From Streptomyces sp. NBC_01298 (lineage in GTDB: Bacteria; Actinomycetota; Actinomycetes; Streptomycetales; Streptomycetaceae), in assembly GCF_035978755.1 (NCBI RefSeq), contig NZ_CP108416.1, forward strand, positions 62,001-126,000: DNA of 64,000 nt, read 5' to 3'. The translations under genes and the position numbers were made by a program. Shown piece by piece: positions 30,030 through 40,465 of this stretch. The notes beneath the pieces are model-generated. The model was not told where the DNA came from. It worked only from the letters and a program-made list of their open reading frames with translations, and ran no database searches. Position 1 is the stretch's first letter; each line of letters begins with the position of its first letter.

Positions 30030-30694
30030 CCCCGCGCCCCGGTGTACACGGGTTCGGGCGCGGCCGCGAAGGCGCAGTACGGCGAGGATCCCTCGGCCCG
30101 GTACAGCTCCACGGCCTGCGGCGCCGCGAGGATCCCCGGCAGGATCAGCTGCCACAGCCGGGTCAGGTACCCGCGCAAGGGCCCGCAGGAACAGCCCGGG
30201 CGGCGCTCCTCCACGCGCAGGCACACGTCCATCCCGATCAGGGAGTGCACGAGTTGCGCGGCCGTCCCCCAGGGGTCGACCGCGCCGGTCAGGGCGTCGG
30301 CCAGCTCCTCGCGGACGGCATCGGTCCAGGAAACGCTGCCGTCGGGGTAGTGCACGAACTCCCGGGTCAGCCGCGCGCCCGCCCGTACGACGGGGTCGTG
30401 CCCGAGCCGCCCGGCGACGGCGTGCGTCATGTCGACGGCGGCCTGCAAGGGCCGCATCCCGCGGTGCGGCACGGCGCCCAGCGCGCCGACGATCGTTTGC
30501 CGGGCTTCGGTGCGCACCGCTCTGACCAGGTCGTCCTTGGCGGGGAAGTGGTACATCAAGGCGCCCTTGGTCACTCCCGCGGCGGTGCAGATCACCGCGA
30601 GCGAGGCCCCTTCGTAGCCGTAGAGGTCAATGGCCTTGGCGGCGCCGTCGATCAGAGCCCGTCGTGTCCGCTCGGCTCGCTCCTGCTGCGCCAT
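30026..30694 (-). CDS. TetR-family regulator, ScbR-like
   Basis: A 222-residue repressor. RAERTRRALIDGAAKAIDLY and SLAVICTAAGVTKGALMYHF give an HTH typical of the butyrolactone-receptor-like branch, and VRAGARLTREFV matches the receptor helix found in ScbR (RAGVRLS). It could be a third receptor-type regulator in the window. The start is ATG 30694. It is coupled to the CGNR gene downstream. The next gene upstream on this strand, at 32440, has its own terminator between. Confidence 0.85.
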   Translation of the reverse strand: MAQQERAERTRRALIDGAAKAIDLYGYEGASLAVICTAAGVTKGALMYHFPAKDDLVRAVRTEARQTIVGALGAVPHRGMRPLQAAVDMTHAVAGRLGHDPVVRAGARLTREFVHYPDGSVSWTDAVREELADALTGAVDPWGTAAQLVHSLIGMDVCLRVEERRPGCSCGPLRGYLTRLWQLILPGILAAPQAVELYRAEGSSPYCAFAAAPEPVYTGARG

Positions 30695-30725
30695 GGGCGC
30701 TCCTCGTGCGTAGGGGATGGAGACG

Positions 30726-30763
30726 TGCGGATGGTGCTGCCCGCCCCGGCAGCACCATCCGCA
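30726..30763 (-). terminator. Terminator downstream of the AMP-ligase gene
   Basis: Perfect 16-bp stem (30726-30741 with 30748-30763) and a 6-nt loop, directly after the ligase stop and before the TetR gene on the same strand. Confidence 0.85.
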
Positions 30764-30766
30764 CGG

Positions 30767-32440
30767 TCAGGCCGCGCTGCCGGCCGGGACGGAGGCCGCA
30801 ACGGAGGCCAGGCCGTCCTCGAAGCTCTTGCGGAGCTGGGCACGGCGGAGCTTGCCGATGCCGGTCTTGGGGATCTCGGACCGGTCGACGGGCAGCAGGT
30901 GCGGTACGTCGACGCCCAGCCGCTCGCGGACCCGCTCGCGGATCCGTTCGCCCTGCTCCCCGGTGAGGGTGCCGGTGCGCGGGCTGAAGAAGACCGCGAG
31001 CTCCTCGGCGCCGCCGGGCTCGGCGGTGACGAGCGAGGCGACGGTGTACGAGGGCTCGATGAAGTCGAGTTCCTCCACGGCGGCCTCGATCTCGTGACCG
31101 TGGTAGGCGATCTCCCCGAGCTGGATGACGTCGTCGGTGCGGCCGGTGACGGTGAGGATGCCGTTCTCCACGTACGCCAGGTCGCCGGTCTTGAACCAGC
31201 CGTCGTCCGTGAAGGACTGCCGGTTCTGCACGGGGTTGTCGTAGTACCCGGAGGTGATGGTCGAACCGGTGACCTGGAGGCGGCCGGTGACGCCCCACGG
31301 CACGAGGGCGCCGTGCTCGTCGACGACCCGGATGCGGGTACCGGGCTGCGGGCGGCCGACGGGCACGTAGCGGTCGTCGCCGGCGGCGGCCTCGGTGAAC
31401 TGGCAGTCGGCCACGCCGGCGGTGGTCTCGGACATGCCCCAGCCCGGGAACATCGCGGTGGCGGGCAGCCCGTAAGGGGCCAGCAGGTCCAGGAAGCGGC
31501 GGACGACGCCGGAGCGGACGGCCTCGCCGCCGTTCATGATGTAGCGCAGCGGGCTCAGGTCCCAGCCGCGGCCCTCGAAGCGGTCGGCCTGGTCGTTGAC
31601 GAGCACGAAGGCGAAGTTGGGCGCCCAGGTGGTGTCGGCCCGGTGGGTGGAGACGGCGTCGAGCCAGCGCAGCGGGTCCTCCAGGACCCACTGGATCTTG
31701 GCGTGGACCTGGGCGGCGCCGAGGAAGACGTCGCGCGCGTGGAACATGATCAGCCCGCCGATGTGGTCCAGCGGCATCCAGTTGAAGGTGCGCGTGTCCG
31801 CGTCGAGCTTGTTCACGCGGGAGGTGGCCGCGCTGCGCGTGAGGATGTTGCGGTGGGTCAGGCTGACGGCCTTGGGCACGCCGGTGCTGCCGGAGGTGAG
31901 CAGCAGCACGGCCGGGTCGGCGGCGTCCGGCTCGTGCCAGGCGAGGTCCGGCTCGTGGGCGGTGCGCAGGCTCGCCACGTCGCCCAGGTGGGCGGCGGCC
32001 CAGCCGGCGTCGGCGGTGACGGCGGGCGCGATCTCCTGGCCGGTGCCGGTCAGGACGCGGGGGCGGCCGTACCCGGCCCAGACGCGCTCCAGCAGGCCGG
32101 GGCCGTTGACCGCGTCGGCGCTGACGGGCAGCGGCAGGAAGCCTCCGAGGACACAGCCCCAGAAGCCGGCGAGGAGGTCGGCGTCGTCGGCCGACTGCAG
32201 GATGATCTTCTCACCGGTGGCGGCGCCGGAGGAGCGCAGGCCGGCCAGGACGCGCGAGGCGTCGTCGAGCAGCTCGGCGTAGCTCTGGTGGACCTCGGTG
32301 CCGTCGGCGCGGATGTACGTCACGCCGCGTTCGTCGGCCTGGCTCTCACCGACGGCGCGGACGAGGGCGGCGCCGAGGTGCGCGACGCCGGTTTCGGGGG
32401 CGGGCCCGCCGTCGAGCAGGGATATGCCGGTGCCGGTCAT
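30767..32440 (-). CDS. AMP-dependent acyl/aryl synthetase (stand-alone adenylation enzyme)
   Basis: A 557-residue ANL-superfamily enzyme. Motifs include the P-loop LLLTSGSTGVPKAVSLTH near residue 188, PGWGMSETTAG near 345, the hinge-region GDLAYVENG and the C-terminal catalytic Lys motif PKTGIGKLRRAQLRK. Such enzymes activate a carboxylic acid with ATP and pass it to CoA or to a carrier protein. No carrier domain is attached. Its ATG overlaps the stop of the methyltransferase gene (ATGA), so the two are translated together and probably act on one product. The acid cannot be predicted by eye. Confidence 0.88.
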   Translation of the reverse strand: MTGTGISLLDGGPAPETGVAHLGAALVRAVGESQADERGVTYIRADGTEVHQSYAELLDDASRVLAGLRSSGAATGEKIILQSADDADLLAGFWGCVLGGFLPLPVSADAVNGPGLLERVWAGYGRPRVLTGTGQEIAPAVTADAGWAAAHLGDVASLRTAHEPDLAWHEPDAADPAVLLLTSGSTGVPKAVSLTHRNILTRSAATSRVNKLDADTRTFNWMPLDHIGGLIMFHARDVFLGAAQVHAKIQWVLEDPLRWLDAVSTHRADTTWAPNFAFVLVNDQADRFEGRGWDLSPLRYIMNGGEAVRSGVVRRFLDLLAPYGLPATAMFPGWGMSETTAGVADCQFTEAAAGDDRYVPVGRPQPGTRIRVVDEHGALVPWGVTGRLQVTGSTITSGYYDNPVQNRQSFTDDGWFKTGDLAYVENGILTVTGRTDDVIQLGEIAYHGHEIEAAVEELDFIEPSYTVASLVTAEPGGAEELAVFFSPRTGTLTGEQGERIRERVRERLGVDVPHLLPVDRSEIPKTGIGKLRRAQLRKSFEDGLASVAASVPAGSAA

Positions 32441-33261
32441 GCCTGGTTCTCCTCTTGCTGAGCGGTGTCCGACGCGGTGTCGGACCCGGTGTGCGACGCG
32501 GTGTCGGCGGGGGTCGCGGTGGCCACGATGACGAGCGGGCCCCGGCCGTGGAAGGGCGCGGGCTCCTTGCGGAAACCGCCGTACTCGGCCGTGATGGTCA
32601 GTCCCGCCGCGGCCAGCAGTTCGCGCACCTCGGGCCCGGTCAGGACGGCCTGGTCGAAGAAGTTGTCGTACATGGCGACCGTGCCGTCCGCGGTGCGGAC
32701 CAGCAGGGTCTCCTCGTTGCGCCAGTTCGCGGCGTGCGCGTTGATGAACTGGCGGGCGAGGCGGGTGATGAGGACCCCGTCGCGGCGGTGGTGGCCGACG
32801 CTGTTGGGCTGGAAGGAGTCGACGAAGTTCAGCAGGTGGCCGAACTCCAGGACGACCTGCCCGCCGGGGTTCAGCAGCTCGCGGACGGAGCGCAGGACGG
32901 CCGGGAGCTGTGCCCGCTCCAGGTAGTTCAGCGTCATGAAGAGGCTGTAGACGAGGTCGTAGCGCTCGTCGGTGCGGTGCTCCTCGGCGCGGGCCTCCAC
33001 GTAGGAGATGCCCTCGTCGCCGGCGGCGCGGGCGTACTCCAGGAACGCGGCGCTCTGGTCGACGCCGGTCCCGCGGTGCCCGCGCTCGCGCAGGGCGCGC
33101 AGGTTGGAGCCGGTGCCGCAGCCCAGGTCGAGTACGGTGCCCGCCTCGGGGAGCAGGGACGCGAGGAACTCCGTCTCGGCGTCGAGGTTGCGGAAGTCCT
33201 TCCGCATGATCTCGTAGTACTCACCGGGGAATTCGAAGCTCGTGCCGGTCAAATCCGTCAT
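32437..33261 (-). CDS. SAM-dependent methyltransferase
   Basis: A 274-residue class I methyltransferase with motif I VLDLGCGTGSNLRAL (residues about 43-57), the acidic motif II region GTGVDQSAAFLEYAR and post-motif LNPGGQVVLEFG. The last 25 residues are a Thr/Ser/Asp tail of repeats (TASHTGSDTASDTA). It is the first gene of the pair with the AMP-ligase. A 17-bp tandem repeat lies just upstream. The methyl acceptor is unknown. Confidence 0.87.
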   Translation of the reverse strand: MTDLTGTSFEFPGEYYEIMRKDFRNLDAETEFLASLLPEAGTVLDLGCGTGSNLRALRERGHRGTGVDQSAAFLEYARAAGDEGISYVEARAEEHRTDERYDLVYSLFMTLNYLERAQLPAVLRSVRELLNPGGQVVLEFGHLLNFVDSFQPNSVGHHRRDGVLITRLARQFINAHAANWRNEETLLVRTADGTVAMYDNFFDQAVLTGPEVRELLAAAGLTITAEYGGFRKEPAPFHGRGPLVIVATATPADTASHTGSDTASDTAQQEENQA

Positions 33262-33316
33262 CCTCCTCGGATGTCAGTGCTCGTCGGTCGTCGGTGCTCG
33301 GCGGGAGGCGGTGCTC

Positions 33317-33374
33317 GTCGGTGTGCGGTACCGGTCGGTGCGCGGTGCTCGTCGGTGCGCGGTACCGGTCGGTG
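33317..33374. repeat. 17-bp tandem repeat, about 3.4 copies
   Basis: Units GTCGGTGTGCGGTACCG, GTCGGTGCGCGGTGCTC, GTCGGTGCGCGGTACCG and a partial GTCGGTG run head to tail between the AraC stop and the methyltransferase start. The 17-bp unit is not a multiple of the codon length. Confidence 0.85.
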
Positions 33375-33380
33375 TCGGTG

Positions 33381-34346
33381 CTACGTGGGCACGGCCTCGC
33401 GCATGGTCCGGTAGCCGCGCGGGGTGAGCCCGTACCGGTCGCGGAAGAGCCGGCTGAAGTGCGAGGCCTGGTAGAGGCCGGACCGCTCGCCGATCACCCC
33501 GACGGGCAGGTGTTCGAGCCGCGGGTCTCGCAGCTCGGAGCGGCAGCGGGCGAGGCGTTCGTCCCGGATCCACCGGGCGGGGCTGGTCCCGTGCTCCTGG
33601 AAGATCCGCTGGAGGTAGCGCAGCGAGATGTTGTGGTGCTCGGCGACCGCCTGCGGGGTGAGGTCGGGGTCGGAGAGCCGTGCGCGGATGAACCCCTGGA
33701 TGCCCAGCATCAGGTCGTGCCGGGCCACCTCGTCCTCGGCGGCGACGTGGCGCAGCCGATCGGCGAGGACGGCCGCGGTCAGGCCCGCCACGGTGGCGCC
33801 GACCCGGTCCACGGCGGAATGGATCTCGGTGCCGTGGTCGTGGAGGCCGGCGAGCAGCTGGGAGAGCAGGGCGCCCGCGCCCATCCGCCCGCACCAGCCG
33901 GTGGCGGTGAGCTTCGCGGTGTCGGCCGCCGACATGCCGAGGTGCCGGTGCGGCAGTTGGACCTCGACCAGGTGGAAGGGCCGGGGCAGCAGGAGGCGGT
34001 AGGGCCGGCTGGTGTCGCAGCAGATGATCTGCGGGCCGCTCGCCTGGCCCCGGCGGCCGTCCTGGTGAACGTGGATCTCGCCGGCCAGCGCCCGGAACAG
34101 CCGCAGGGACTCGGAGGGGTCCGGGCGGATGTGGCGGCCGGGGCGTACGGCCTCGTGGGCCTCCCCGGTGACTAGGGAGATGGTGACGTCTCCGAACTCG
34201 CGCCGGACGGTGGTCCCGTACACGGACTCGCCGTGTGCCCGGATGACCCGCGCCGCCGTACCCGCGGAGGGTGTGGTGAGCGCGGCGAGCGGTGGACTGC
34301 GGTCCGGCACGGATGTGCTCGGCCCGCGAAGGGGCAGCATGTCCAT
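33381..34346 (-). CDS. AraC-family transcriptional regulator with an AraC-binding-like N-terminal domain
   Basis: A 321-residue regulator with a cupin-like N-terminal domain of the AraC-binding type (about 30-200) and a C-terminal AraC HTH pair: TPQAVAEHHNISLRYLQRIF, then VGVIGERSGLYQASHFSRLF and YGLTPRGYRTMR. It lies upstream of the methyltransferase and ligase genes on the same strand and is divergent from the GAPDH gene, so it could control either group. A TACTCGAGTA palindrome and a direct repeat TGAACAGGC lie in the 267-bp divergent promoter region. Confidence 0.88.
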   Translation of the reverse strand: MDMLPLRGPSTSVPDRSPPLAALTTPSAGTAARVIRAHGESVYGTTVRREFGDVTISLVTGEAHEAVRPGRHIRPDPSESLRLFRALAGEIHVHQDGRRGQASGPQIICCDTSRPYRLLLPRPFHLVEVQLPHRHLGMSAADTAKLTATGWCGRMGAGALLSQLLAGLHDHGTEIHSAVDRVGATVAGLTAAVLADRLRHVAAEDEVARHDLMLGIQGFIRARLSDPDLTPQAVAEHHNISLRYLQRIFQEHGTSPARWIRDERLARCRSELRDPRLEHLPVGVIGERSGLYQASHFSRLFRDRYGLTPRGYRTMREAVPT

Positions 34347-35621
<1,275 letters not shown>

Positions 35622-35702
35622 CCGGCGCCCCGTAGACGGGCGCCCGCCGACGGCGACCCCGTCGGCCGCGGCGCCCGTCCCGACCGGAGGTTTCCGATTC
35701 CC

Positions 35703-36617
35703 GTGATCAAGACCCCCCATCACGAGGGTGAACAGGCCGTCCAGAAGCAGGCCGGCGAAGGCGGTCCCGGCTGGGGTTCGCCGATGTTCGACGACGTGAT
35801 CCAGCCCGGGTTCGACCAGTACCTGATGCGCCAGCGCATGCTCTTCCTGGGCGGCGCCGACGCCACGGGCGCCATGTGGTCCTCGCTGGTCACCGGCGAC
35901 CCCGGCTTCGCCCTGCCCACCAGCCGGCGCACGATCACGCTGTCCTCCCTGCCCGTGCCGGGCGATCCGCTCGCCGAAGCCTTCGCGGAGACGGCCGACA
36001 TCGGGCTGCTCGCCCTCGAACCGCACACGACGACCCGGATCCGGATCAACGGCGTGGCGCGGCGCGAGGGGGAATCCCTGCAGATCCGCACCGAACAGGT
36101 GCTGGGCAACTGCCCCAAGTACCTCCAGGTACGGGTCCCGGTCGCGGACGGGCCGGCCTCGGCGCCCCGGGAGACCCGGGACGGCGACGAGCTGACGCCC
36201 GAACAGGAGAAGTGGATCCGCGGCGCGGACACCTTCTTCATCGCCAGCCAGGCCGACGGCTACGGCGCGGACTCCTCGCACCGGGGCGGCGACCCCGGTT
36301 TCGTCACGGTGGCGGGACCGCGCAGGCTCGTATGGCCCGACTACTTCGGCAATTCCTTCTACATGACCCTGGGCAATCTGCAGCTCAACGAGAACTGCGG
36401 ACTGCTCTTCCTGGACTGGGAGTCCGGCCACACCCTGCAACTGACGGGCAAGGCACGGATCAACTGGGCCGAGGGGGACCGGGCGGACGTGCCCGGAGCC
36501 CTGCGGATGTGCGAGTTCGACATCGAGCGCGTGGTGCAGATCGACGGGGCGACCCGGCTGCGCTGGGCGTTCGGCGGTCCCTCGCCCTACAACCCGGCGG
36601 CACCGGCGCGGGCCTGA
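35703..36617 (+). CDS. Pyridoxamine 5'-phosphate oxidase-fold flavin-binding protein
   Basis: A 304-residue protein of the PNPOx/FMN-binding split-barrel group ([68 protein letters not shown]). The second half repeats the barrel theme ([60 protein letters not shown]). Proteins of this group reduce or oxidise small substrates with FMN or F420. GTG 35703 has GGAGG about 12 nt upstream, a longer spacing than usual. It lies between the GAPDH and aminotransferase genes on the same strand. Confidence 0.8.
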   Translation: MIKTPHHEGEQAVQKQAGEGGPGWGSPMFDDVIQPGFDQYLMRQRMLFLGGADATGAMWSSLVTGDPGFALPTSRRTITLSSLPVPGDPLAEAFAETADIGLLALEPHTTTRIRINGVARREGESLQIRTEQVLGNCPKYLQVRVPVADGPASAPRETRDGDELTPEQEKWIRGADTFFIASQADGYGADSSHRGGDPGFVTVAGPRRLVWPDYFGNSFYMTLGNLQLNENCGLLFLDWESGHTLQLTGKARINWAEGDRADVPGALRMCEFDIERVVQIDGATRLRWAFGGPSPYNPAAPARA

Positions 36618-36766
36618 TCCCCCTCAGCCCCGCGCCGTCCCCCTCCCCCGGTCTCCCCTGGTCACCGTCCGGCCGTGCCGCCCTCCCCCGTCGGCGCGGC
36701 CGGACGGTGCTGTACTCCCGCCCGGCACCCTCGCCGCCCACGGCTTCCCCATCGAAGGATTGCGCC

Positions 36767-37876
36767 ATGCCCGATGCCGATCCGCACACGGCCCCCACGC
36801 CCTCCACGGCCTCCCCCACCTCCCCCAGGCTCCGGGCCGACGTCTCGACGCTCCCCGCGTACGTGCCGGGCCGCGCCGCACGCGACGAGTTCGTCGACAA
36901 GCTCTCCTCGAACGAGAACCCCTACCCGCCGCTCCCCTCGGTGATCTCCGCGGTCGAGACCTGGCTGGGCCGCCTCAACCGCTACCCCGACCCCACCGCG
37001 GCCGAGCTCGTCGCGGAACTCGCCGACCGCCTCGCCGTACCCGCCGACCACCTGGTGCTGGGCACCGGCTCGGTCGGCATCACCCAGCACCTGGTCGCCG
37101 CCGCCGCGGGCCCGGGCGACGAGGTCGTCTTCGCGTGGCGCTCGTTCGAGGCGTACCCGCTGCTGGCCTGGGCCGCCGGGGCCACCTCCGTCCAGGTCCC
37201 GCTGCGCGACGAGACCCACGACCTGGACGCCCTGGCCGACGCGGTCACCGACCGCACCCGCCTGATCTTCGTCTGCAACCCGAACAACCCGACCGGCACC
37301 GCCGTGCGCCGGGCCGAACTGGAACGCTTCCTGGACCGCGTACCCCCGCACATCCTCATCGTCATCGACGAGGCCTACCGCGAGTTCGTGGACGCCGCCG
37401 AGGACATCCCGGACGGCATCGACCTCTACCGGGACCGCCCCAACGTGGCCGTCCTGCGCACCTTCTCCAAGGCCTACGGTCTGGCCGCGCTCCGCGTCGG
37501 CTACGCGGTGGCCCACCCCCGGGTCACGGCCGCCCTGCGCGCCTGCTCCGTCCCCCTCGGCGTGAGCGGCCCCGCCCAGGCCGCCGCCCTGGCCTCGCTG
37601 CGCGCCACGGAGGAACTCCGCGAACGCGTGACCGACCTGGTCGCGGAACGCGACCGCGTCAGCGCCGCCCTCCGCGCGGAGGGCTACGAGGTCCCCGAAA
37701 GCCACGCCAACTTCGTCTGGCTGCGCCTGGGCTCCCGCACCGCCTACTTCGCGGACGCCTGCGAGGCGGCCGGCCTGATGGTCCGCCCCTTCGGCGAAGA
37801 GGGCGTCCGCATCACGATCGGCACCCCAACCGCAAACGACCGCCTCCTGAAAACCGCCTCCCACTGGAACCAGTAA
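36767..37876 (+). CDS. HisC-like pyridoxal-phosphate aminotransferase
   Basis: A 369-residue fold-type I aminotransferase. It shows the HisC pattern: [53 protein letters not shown] and the PLP-lysine motif [19 protein letters not shown] 36767 follows GAAGGA. HisC-like enzymes use histidinol phosphate or aromatic amino acids. It is not in a his operon, so an aromatic or pathway-specific role is likely; with 4-hydroxyphenylpyruvate made by the block at 46-63 kb, tyrosine formation is one option. It is convergent with the LRR gene (12 bp between ends). Confidence 0.88.
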   Translation: MPDADPHTAPTPSTASPTSPRLRADVSTLPAYVPGRAARDEFVDKLSSNENPYPPLPSVISAVETWLGRLNRYPDPTAAELVAELADRLAVPADHLVLGTGSVGITQHLVAAAAGPGDEVVFAWRSFEAYPLLAWAAGATSVQVPLRDETHDLDALADAVTDRTRLIFVCNPNNPTGTAVRRAELERFLDRVPPHILIVIDEAYREFVDAAEDIPDGIDLYRDRPNVAVLRTFSKAYGLAALRVGYAVAHPRVTAALRACSVPLGVSGPAQAAALASLRATEELRERVTDLVAERDRVSAALRAEGYEVPESHANFVWLRLGSRTAYFADACEAAGLMVRPFGEEGVRITIGTPTANDRLLKTASHWNQ

Positions 37877-37888
37877 CCCCGCTCCCCC

Positions 37889-38614
37889 TCACGTCAAGAC
37901 GACGCAGCCCCGCCGCTCCAGCTCGATGATGACCGGTAGGGAAGGGTCCACTTCGTTCCAGCGCAGATCCAGCTTCTCCAACGACGGCATGTCGGCGAGC
38001 CAGTCGGCCGGCCGGCCCAGCCGGTTGCTCCGCAGGTCGATCTGGCGCAGTCGCGGGAGGCCCGCCAGCGACTCCGGCACCCCGGCCAGGGAGTTCTCGC
38101 GTAGGTCCAGGTGGCGCAGTTCGTGCAGCTCGGAGGCCGACGAGGGGAGCTGCTCGATCGAGTTCCCCCGCAGCCACAGCTCACGCAGGCCGCGGAGCCC
38201 GCCGATGGCGTCGGGCAGGGTGGTGAGCCGGTTGTGCTGCGCTCTGAGCTCGATGAGGCCGCTCATCCCACCGATGCTCTCGGGGAGGGTGGTGAGGGAG
38301 TTCTCGCCGACGTTGAGGTAACGCAACCGGGTCAGGTTTCCCACCGAGTCCGGAAGCCGCGTCAGCCGGTTGTCGTGCAGGTAGAGGAAGTCGCCGAGCC
38401 CCGCCAGCCTGCCGATTTCTTCGGGCACCGACGTCAGCGCGTTGTGGCCCAGGTCCAGCGTGTTCAGCCGGTGAAGGCGCCCGATCTCCGGCGGCAGCGC
38501 CGTCAGCCCGTTGTCCGCGAGGATCAGCACCTCGAGCCCGGTCTCGTGCCACACCGACTCGGGCACCTCCCCGAGCCCTCGACGCCACAGGTCCAGTGTG
38601 TGCCTCACTGCCAT
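37889..38614 (-). CDS. Leucine-rich-repeat protein
   Basis: About 241 residues made almost entirely of nine 23-residue leucine-rich repeats of the type LxxLDLGxNxLTxVPExIGxL, from about residue 25 to the end. No signal peptide, membrane segment or enzyme domain is seen, so it is probably a cytoplasmic protein-binding scaffold. ATG 38614 is used; an in-frame GTG at 38623 is an alternative. LRR proteins of this form are uncommon in actinomycetes and their partners are unknown. Confidence 0.85.
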   Translation of the reverse strand: MAVRHTLDLWRRGLGEVPESVWHETGLEVLILADNGLTALPPEIGRLHRLNTLDLGHNALTSVPEEIGRLAGLGDFLYLHDNRLTRLPDSVGNLTRLRYLNVGENSLTTLPESIGGMSGLIELRAQHNRLTTLPDAIGGLRGLRELWLRGNSIEQLPSSASELHELRHLDLRENSLAGVPESLAGLPRLRQIDLRSNRLGRPADWLADMPSLEKLDLRWNEVDPSLPVIIELERRGCVVLT

Positions 38615-38623
38615 CCCCCTCAC

Positions 38624-38977
38624 CCACAGCCCTGGACTCGATTCTCACTCGGCCGGGATGGGGCCCACGGACCAGCCTCAGCCACAGAAGGTGCGCCCAG
38701 TGCAGCCCGCAGCCGGTATCCGGCGTACGGGCGCTACTCCGCACCACAGACGGCATCAGCCACTGTGCTGCTTGCCTCCGACGGAAACCCCCACCCGGCC
38801 CGCCACTGGCCGCTACGAAATCGCGCCCCCCAAGAGGCAGCACCGAGAACTCCGTGCCGTCCGCGGCGCGTAGCCACCGCGGACATCCGCGAACGAACGA
38901 GGCGGCCCACTTCCGACCTGTCGTCGTAGCCGAGGAGTCCGCGCAGGCTGATCATGAGCGGTGCTCCTTTACGGTTG
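38624..38977. other. Junction region next to the truncated DUF4097 locus
   Basis: 354 bp. The only frame with a ribosome site is the 73-codon frame at 38734-38955. The sequence GGAGCACCGCTCATG at its start matches the ribosome site and ATG of the DrrA gene at 43927 and marks the point where the duplicated copy ends. Confidence 0.5.
38734..38955 (-). CDS. Hypothetical 73-aa protein fused to a duplicated DrrA ribosome site
   Basis: The frame MISLRGLLGYDDRSEVGRLV... starts at an ATG with AAAGGAG upstream, the same spacing and nearly the same bases as the DrrA start at 43927. No family is recognised and the C-terminal half is poor in coding character. It is either a small protein or a chance frame at a deletion junction. 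Confidence 0.25.
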   Translation of the reverse strand: MISLRGLLGYDDRSEVGRLVRSRMSAVATRRGRHGVLGAASWGARFRSGQWRAGWGFPSEASSTVADAVCGAE

Positions 38978-39700
38978 TCAGAGGCTGCGGGCGGCGATGT
39001 CGCCGTAGGCGGTGGTCGCGTGGATGGCGAGGCCCGCGGCGGCGCCCTCGCTGTTGCGAAGGGCGTTGTCGATCCGGCCGAGGGCGGTGCCGGCGTCGAG
39101 GGTGGCACTGACCCCACGGCCCGCGCCGACCGAGATGTCTCCGTACTCGGTGTGCAGTTCGACCGTGCCGCGCACGGCTTCGACGATGCTCAGGTCGCCC
39201 TTCTGCGTACTGATCCGGGCAGAGCCCGCCAGGCGGCCGACCGAGACGTCACCGGCCGCCAGGGTCAGGTGCGCGCTCGCGGCCTCGTCGATCTTGACCG
39301 AGCCCTGCGCGGCCTCGAAGACCACGTCACCAAGGCGTCCGACGCCCCGGAGCTCGGCGCTGGCCGCCTTCGCCTCGACGCCGGAGCCGGCGGGCAGCTG
39401 AACGGTCACCTCAACGGAACCGGAGGCGCCCAGGATCTGGTTCTTCGCGGGGACCGCGATCCGCAGGACCCCGTCGGCGTACTCGACCACGGTCTGCTCG
39501 GCCGCCTTCACATCGCGGCCCTTCGAAGCGTCGGCGGGCCGGACCTCGACCACGGTGTCCGCGCGGTCAGCGGCGATGAGCCGGACGGCGCCGGCCGGGA
39601 TGTCCAGAACGGCGGAGATCGGGGCGGTGGTAGCGAACTTCTGCATGATTCTCTCCTGCGACTCGTTGTTTCCGATGAAGGAAAAGCTACGTTGCTTTCC
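38974..39700. repeat. Recent duplication, first copy (partner 43951-44677)
   Basis: About 727 bp match the segment 4,977 bp further on with only a handful of differences, most of them clustered near the 3' end of the gene. Past 39700 the two copies diverge abruptly to a lower but still visible similarity. Confidence 0.9.
38978..39646 (-). CDS. DUF4097 beta-strand repeat protein (copy B)
   Basis: A 222-residue DUF4097 protein (VRLIAADRADTVVEV near residue 21, then repeats such as AAQGSVKIDEA, TQKGDLSIVEAV and TEYGDISVGAGRG). It is identical to copy C (43955-44623) except for one Ser/Thr difference near the C-terminus (LRNSEG against LRNTEG). ATG 39646 follows AGGAGAG. Unlike copies A and C, no transporter genes follow, and the regulator that is divergent from copy C is missing. 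It is therefore an orphan duplicate. Confidence 0.88.
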   Translation of the reverse strand: MQKFATTAPISAVLDIPAGAVRLIAADRADTVVEVRPADASKGRDVKAAEQTVVEYADGVLRIAVPAKNQILGASGSVEVTVQLPAGSGVEAKAASAELRGVGRLGDVVFEAAQGSVKIDEAASAHLTLAAGDVSVGRLAGSARISTQKGDLSIVEAVRGTVELHTEYGDISVGAGRGVSATLDAGTALGRIDNALRNSEGAAAGLAIHATTAYGDIAARSL

Positions 39701-39912
39701 ATATTTCGACAAGGAAGTCGTTGCGAAGAAACTTAATAAATGCAGGTCAGCGCCTTACAATCGTTGCGAAAGCCTAAAGCTGAATGCAACGACGAAGCCG
39801 CAAACGTTGCAATGGACTGAAAGTGAAAGCTACAGCGGCGCGGCTACGCCCGGGCATGACGATGCCTCCGCCCGGCGGGTTTCCCGGCCGACGGAGGCTC
39901 GCTCGCGGGGTG

Positions 39913-40347
39913 TCAGCCGCGCAGGGTGGCGATGGCCTTCTCGATGCGCCCCAGGCGCGTCTCGGGCTTCTTCGCGCTCTCGATGGCGCGCACGTGCTCG
40001 CGCTTGCGGCTGTACGTCAGGTTGTCGTACGCGGCGCGGGCGGCCGGGTCCCCGTCCAGAGCCCGGGCGAAGTCGTCGGGCTCGACGACGACGCGCGGCT
40101 CGGTGTCCAGCTCCAGCTCCACCTCGACCTCCTCGCCGATCTCGACACCCGCGGCATCTCGGTTGGCATGGCTGAGGCCGATCAAGTGGCGGCCGCGCAG
40201 GAGGGCGACCCGGCTCTGCCAGGAATGCCCGTTGATCGTGATCGTCACCGGCGGCCGCGCGCCACCGGCGAGTGCCGCCACCACCTCGGACGGAACTTCG
40301 AGGCCCCGCATGGGCTCGGGCGGCTCGACGACGGACTGGAACTTCAA
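39913..40347 (-). CDS. DUF1905/YdeI-type small protein
   Basis: About 144 residues. The N-terminal half (EVVAALAGGARPPVTITING, LLRGRHLIGLSHANRDA, EEVEVELELD) is the DUF1905 beta-barrel, and the C-terminal half (FARALDGDPAARAAYDNLTY, SRKREHVRAIESAKKPETR) is the YdeI/OmpD-associated helical segment. TTG 40347 is the likely start, behind GAGGAGAAGG. Function is unknown; such proteins may bind small molecules. Confidence 0.8.
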   Translation of the reverse strand: MKFQSVVEPPEPMRGLEVPSEVVAALAGGARPPVTITINGHSWQSRVALLRGRHLIGLSHANRDAAGVEIGEEVEVELELDTEPRVVVEPDDFARALDGDPAARAAYDNLTYSRKREHVRAIESAKKPETRLGRIEKAIATLRG

Positions 40348-40398
40348 GACCTTCTCCTCTTCGTCTCTTCGTCCTGCTGCTTCCCGCACCCGGGTCAA

Positions 40399-40447
40399 AG
40401 CCGTCCGGGACGGCGGGGGAAACGTTCCCCCGCCGTCCCGGACGGCT
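40399..40447. terminator. Strong terminator between the DUF1905 and VOC genes
   Basis: A perfect 23-bp inverted repeat with a 3-nt loop (arms 40399-40421 and 40425-40447), immediately downstream of the VOC stop codon. Confidence 0.9.
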
Positions 40448-40465
40448 GTCGGACACAGGTCGCGG

